A stretch of 8,762 bases of DNA, from the NCBI GenBank assembly GCA_947455385.1, contig CANGNR010000045.1, positions 1-8,762 of the forward strand, written 5' to 3'. Positions within the stretch are counted from its first letter, which is position 1; every line of letters starts with the position of its first letter. The position numbers and the translations under genes were made by a program. The DNA is from Microbacteriaceae bacterium (GTDB taxonomy: Bacteria; Actinomycetota; Actinomycetes; Actinomycetales; Microbacteriaceae). The notes under the pieces are model-generated. The model saw nothing but the letters and a program-made list of their open reading frames with translations, was not told the origin of the DNA and did no database searches. Shown one piece after another: positions 6,420 to 8,762 of the stretch.

Positions 6420-6425
6420 GAGAAT
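6420..6425 (+). promoter_or_regulatory. Possible weak -10 box of the 190-aa unknown gene
   Basis: GAGAAT is followed by TAAGAG and the ATG at 6432, preserving the 6-nt spacing but lacking the first T of TANNNT. TAAGAG might alternatively act as a poor ribosome site. Confidence 0.3.
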
Positions 6426-6431
6426 TAAGAG

Positions 6432-7004
6432 ATGTTTGAAGAGCTAGAGCTAGACGCCGACCCGGCGGTTAAGGGGTGGGGTGCCGCCGCCCTCGGCGCA
6501 GACCCGCTGCTCGCAAGCTTCACATCCAAGCCTTACTCTCCTGTTCGGCCGCACGTGCCGTTCTATCGCTTCATCCACTACCCAGATTTGCTCGACCTGC
6601 GCAAGGCGGGATACGAGATCGAGCGTTTCGTGCCGGTGTTCGACCAGCTAGACGATGCTCGTTATTCGCAGGCGGTGCGTGTGCACCAGCTGCTGCATCA
6701 TCACGAGGATGCGCCCAACCCAATTTGGAACCCTCGTCGCGCGCGCGAAATCGAGTTTGACGTGCGGGCCGCGCTGCACCGCTTTGGTTTGAGCGATGTT
6801 CCTAGCCTGCTGCGGCGCATGCTCGGCCGAGCTTTTCCCGACGAATCAATCAGCCACCTCAGCATCGACCTGATGAACGTGTTCTTTTGGGCGGCCCTCG
6901 CACAGGTGGCCCGCGACTTCGCGTGGCGCATGCCTCGGCTAAATGGCTACGCAGAATATCTGGAGTACCCAAGTAAATTCTGTGTAAACGGTTTCTCGGA
7001 TTGA
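6432..7004 (+). CDS. Conserved-looking hypothetical protein (190 aa)
   Basis: I do not recognise the family. The protein looks soluble and globular: no signal peptide or clear membrane helix, many aromatic residues, and well-mixed charge. Visible features are a proline-rich segment with PYSPVRPHVPFYRFIHYPD (34-52), a histidine cluster HQLLHHHED (84-92) that could bind metal, an arginine-rich helix ending LLRRMLGRAFPDES, and a hydrophobic helix LMNVFFWAALAQVARDFAW (147-165). Codon use in most of the gene resembles the housekeeping neighbours, supporting a real gene; the last 30-40 bp become more AT-rich. It starts divergently from the potassium channel and ends 46 bp before the surface-protein gene on the same strand. 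Co-regulation with the channel is possible but unproven. Confidence 0.75.
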   Translation: MFEELELDADPAVKGWGAAALGADPLLASFTSKPYSPVRPHVPFYRFIHYPDLLDLRKAGYEIERFVPVFDQLDDARYSQAVRVHQLLHHHEDAPNPIWNPRRAREIEFDVRAALHRFGLSDVPSLLRRMLGRAFPDESISHLSIDLMNVFFWAALAQVARDFAWRMPRLNGYAEYLEYPSKFCVNGFSD

Positions 7005-7015
7005 AATTCACAGCA

Positions 7016-7021
7016 TAAACT
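7016..7021 (+). promoter_or_regulatory. -10 box of the surface protein gene
   Basis: TAAACT, the same hexamer as at pyrE, purA and the ABM gene. A start near 7028 would give a leader of about 23 nt. TTGAAA at 7001-7006 is too close (9-bp spacer) to be its -35 element. Confidence 0.45.
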
Positions 7022-7038
7022 CAGAGAACACTTCTCGC

Positions 7039-7044
7039 AGAGGG
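7039..7044 (+). promoter_or_regulatory. Ribosome binding site of the surface protein gene
   Basis: AGAGGG ends 6 nt before the GTG at 7051, a good Shine-Dalgarno match. It decides this start over later GTG or ATG codons inside the signal peptide and contrasts with the leaderless neighbours. Confidence 0.6.
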
Positions 7045-7050
7045 TTTCCC

Positions 7051-7164
7051 GTGGTTTCGATTTTGTCCAAGCAGCTTCGCGTTGGTTTCATCGCACTTAT
7101 GGTGTTCGTTCTGTCCGGTGTGTTCACCGGCCTGAACCTCGCTGACCCAATGCCAGCGCACGCC
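7051..7164 (+). other. Signal peptide coding segment of the surface protein
   Basis: Codes for residues 1-38: a short positively charged start, a hydrophobic stretch of about 18 residues from V11, and a signal-peptidase-I site after AHA. There is no lipobox cysteine, so the protein is not a lipoprotein. Confidence 0.8.
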
Positions 7165-8762
7165 AGCACCCAGGCTGCCCCCGAGGGCCCAGCTAACCAG
7201 TCTGGTGCGATGATCCTCGACGAGCACATCACCAACGACCACCGCATCGGGATTCCCCTCCGCGGCACGGTCGATACCATCACAATCGATTGGGGCGATG
7301 GAAGCACCGAAGGCCCACTAAACAACGCCGGATGGTACTGGCACGACTACTCAAACTCTGGCGACTACCAAGTACAGATCTCCGGCACCCAGCTAACGGG
7401 ATTCGGCTACGACGGGTGGGGAAACCAGTCGCTGGTGGCAGTGGAGTCGTTCGGATCGCTCGGACTGACCGACCTGAGCTACGCGTTCGCCCACGCTTAC
7501 CACCTCACCTCGGTGCCATCGACCCTGCCGGCAGGCGTCACGAGTTTGAGGTACACCTTCTATGACACCTGGGACTTCAATCAGGACCTGACGCACTGGG
7601 ACACTTCCACCGTCACGAGCGCAGAGAGCATCTTTCAGGACACCCAGAAGTTCAACGGCGACATCTCGACCTGGGACACGTCCGCCGTCCAGTCTTTTGT
7701 CCACGCGTTCTGGCGGGCCCGCGAGTTCAACCAACCCGTCGGAAGCTGGAACGTTGCCAATGTAGTCAGCTTCAACGGAATGTTCCAAGAAACGAACGCT
7801 TTCAACCAGCCTGTCGGCGCATGGAACACCTCGAGTGCCACCAACATGTTCGCGATGTTCTATTACGCCAGCGAATTCAATCAAGACATCAGCAACTGGG
7901 ACACCCACGGTGTGACAGACATGATGGGCATGTTCCGCGGAACCAAGTTCAATAACGGCGAGCTGACCAACGGTAGCAGCCATCCGTTGCTAAGAAACGG
8001 CAATATCTGGGATACATCGCACGTGCTTGAGATGAACGAAATGTTCGCGGCAACGCCTTTCAACCAGGACATCTCGAACTGGGACGTAAGTTCATCGCTC
8101 AGGTTCGACAACATGTTCAGCGATAACCGGTATTTCAATCAGGACATGTCCAACTGGAATCCGGTCTCGGGAACAAACTTTGACCGCATGTTTGCCGGCA
8201 CGGGCGATTTCAATAACGGCGGTCACACCTGGCAGGCCGACGCCACGCACTGGAACCTCAGCAGCGCGACTTCGATCTCACAAATGTTCATAGGCGCGCA
8301 GTCCTTCAACACCGATGTTTCGTCATGGGACGTCAGCCACGTGGTTAACATGACTCAGATTTTTCAGTCCACGCGCGTCTTCAACCAGGACCTGAGCGGC
8401 TGGGACGTGTCGCACGTCGAGAGTTTCTATGCCATGTTCTGGGACACCACTGCTTATAACAACGGCGGTCAACCGCTCAACTGGAACATTTCGAGTGCTA
8501 AGTACCTGAACCTAACCTTCGGCTATGCGAGAGGCTTCAATCAGAGCCTGGCCAACTGGAACACCTCCAACGTGCTCACGATGCAGCAGCTTTTCGTGGG
8601 AGATCAGCAGTTCAACCAAGACCTTTCAGCTTGGAACACCTCTAATGTCACTGACATGTCGGGCATGTTCAGAGATACAGCATTCAACGGCGACATTTCT
8701 GGCTGGGACACCAGCAATGTGGCGAGCATGCGCGAAATGTTTGCAGAGGACCAGGTCTTCAA
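7051..8762 (+). CDS. Secreted BspA-like (DUF285-type) repeat surface protein, 3' end outside window
   Basis: The frame runs open from GTG 7051 to the right edge: 570 complete codons with no stop. Residues 1-38 form a Sec signal peptide: basic n-region with K7 and R10, hydrophobic core VGFIALMVFVLSGVFTGL, and an AHA cleavage motif at 36-38. A PKD-like segment with ITIDWGDGS (77-85) and a later YSNSGDYQVQISG follows. Residues 138-175 are an N-terminal cap to the repeats, and from 176 there are 15 repeats of about 25 aa with the pattern FNxDxSxWDTSxVTxMxxMF, as in DUF285 and the listerial 26-residue surface repeat family. In known members these leucine-rich-repeat relatives are extracellular and often adhesive. 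Any anchor such as LPXTG would be beyond the window. Start choice rests on the ribosome site and the complete signal peptide. Exact ligand is unknown. Confidence 0.93.
   Translation, partial: MVSILSKQLRVGFIALMVFVLSGVFTGLNLADPMPAHASTQAAPEGPANQSGAMILDEHITNDHRIGIPLRGTVDTITIDWGDGSTEGPLNNAGWYWHDYSNSGDYQVQISGTQLTGFGYDGWGNQSLVAVESFGSLGLTDLSYAFAHAYHLTSVPSTLPAGVTSLRYTFYDTWDFNQDLTHWDTSTVTSAESIFQDTQKFNGDISTWDTSAVQSFVHAFWRAREFNQPVGSWNVANVVSFNGMFQETNAFNQPVGAWNTSSATNMFAMFYYASEFNQDISNWDTHGVTDMMGMFRGTKFNNGELTNGSSHPLLRNGNIWDTSHVLEMNEMFAATPFNQDISNWDVSSSLRFDNMFSDNRYFNQDMSNWNPVSGTNFDRMFAGTGDFNNGGHTWQADATHWNLSSATSISQMFIGAQSFNTDVSSWDVSHVVNMTQIFQSTRVFNQDLSGWDVSHVESFYAMFWDTTAYNNGGQPLNWNISSAKYLNLTFGYARGFNQSLANWNTSNVLTMQQLFVGDQQFNQDLSAWNTSNVTDMSGMFRDTAFNGDISGWDTSNVASMREMFAEDQVF
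7279..7386 (+). other. PKD-like domain segment of the surface protein
   Basis: Codes for residues 77-112. The WGDGS motif and the downstream aromatic-SNSGDYQV strand are the hallmarks of PKD-type Ig-like folds, which commonly precede DUF285 repeats in secreted proteins. The domain is short, so the call rests on these two motifs only. Confidence 0.6.
7576..8757 (+). repeat. Fifteen tandem DUF285/BspA-type coding repeats
   Basis: Repeat starts (residues) are 176, 201, 226, 251, 276, 300, 337, 362, 387, 419, 444, 469, 496, 521 and 545, mostly 24-25 aa long. The Trp of the WDT/WNT motif and the Phe of the MF motif are present in all 15; the opening Phe is replaced only once, by Tyr in repeat 12. 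Repeats 6, 9 and 12 are 37, 32 and 27 aa long, with the extra residues always between the opening F/Y-N-N-G and the Trp. At DNA level the copies are well diverged, so this is an old array under protein-level selection. The array continues past the right edge. Confidence 0.9.

Noticed and set aside
6006..6428. 140-codon plus-strand frame antisense to the potassium channel
   Set aside because: The opposite strand codes a channel with an intact TVGYGD filter; this frame gives a charged sequence with no family resemblance.
7393..7983. 196-codon minus-strand frame antisense to the surface protein
   Set aside because: It mirrors the periodicity of the DUF285-type coding repeats on the other strand and gives no convincing protein.
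7576..8757. CRISPR array or satellite DNA
   Set aside because: The 75-bp periodicity is from diverged protein-coding repeats in one open frame, without identical repeats and unique spacers.

Overview
The window is a compact stretch of bacterial chromosome, most likely from an actinobacterium and plausibly a small-genome member of the Microbacteriaceae. The reasons are moderately high GC with G/C-rich third codon positions, frequent GTG starts, TANNNT-type -10 boxes placed directly against start codons (leaderless mRNAs), and actinobacterial-looking housekeeping proteins. The taxonomic call is an inference from style; no rRNA or tRNA gene is present.

Layout. From 1 to about 2.6 kb the genes alternate in strand: a 5'-truncated AlkD-type DNA alkylation repair glycosylase (+), exonuclease III xthA (-), orotate phosphoribosyltransferase pyrE (+) and a NagD-type HAD-IIA phosphatase (-). 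From 2622 to 2818 lies the longest non-coding stretch, with a nine-G tract and an operator-like palindrome cluster. It is followed by a small orphan gene (+) convergent with a 73-aa XRE-type regulator (-). From 3.3 to 5.7 kb are a SpoU/TrmH-type RNA methyltransferase, purA and a small ABM-domain monooxygenase-like protein, all (+). A voltage-sensor-type potassium channel (-) and an unrecognised 190-aa protein (+) follow. From 7051 to the right edge runs an open, secreted BspA-like (DUF285-type) repeat protein whose end lies outside the window.

How the genes work together. AlkD and ExoIII act in sequence in base-excision repair: the glycosylase produces abasic sites and ExoIII incises them. 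pyrE and purA supply pyrimidine and purine nucleotides. Most genes look like single transcription units. Convergent neighbours overlap by 4 to 12 bp or are 3 bp apart, and most divergent neighbours start only 16 to about 80 bp apart.

Most notable signals. Five genes have a TANNNT hexamer ending exactly 6 nt before the start codon. xthA and pyrE share one near-symmetric 10-bp core that can serve as both -10 boxes, giving start sites 18 bp apart. purA has a perfect hairpin beginning at its predicted mRNA 5' end. The surface protein has 15 repeats, in which every third one from the sixth to the twelfth is lengthened at the same place. I see no defence system, mobile element, CRISPR array or biosynthetic cluster.
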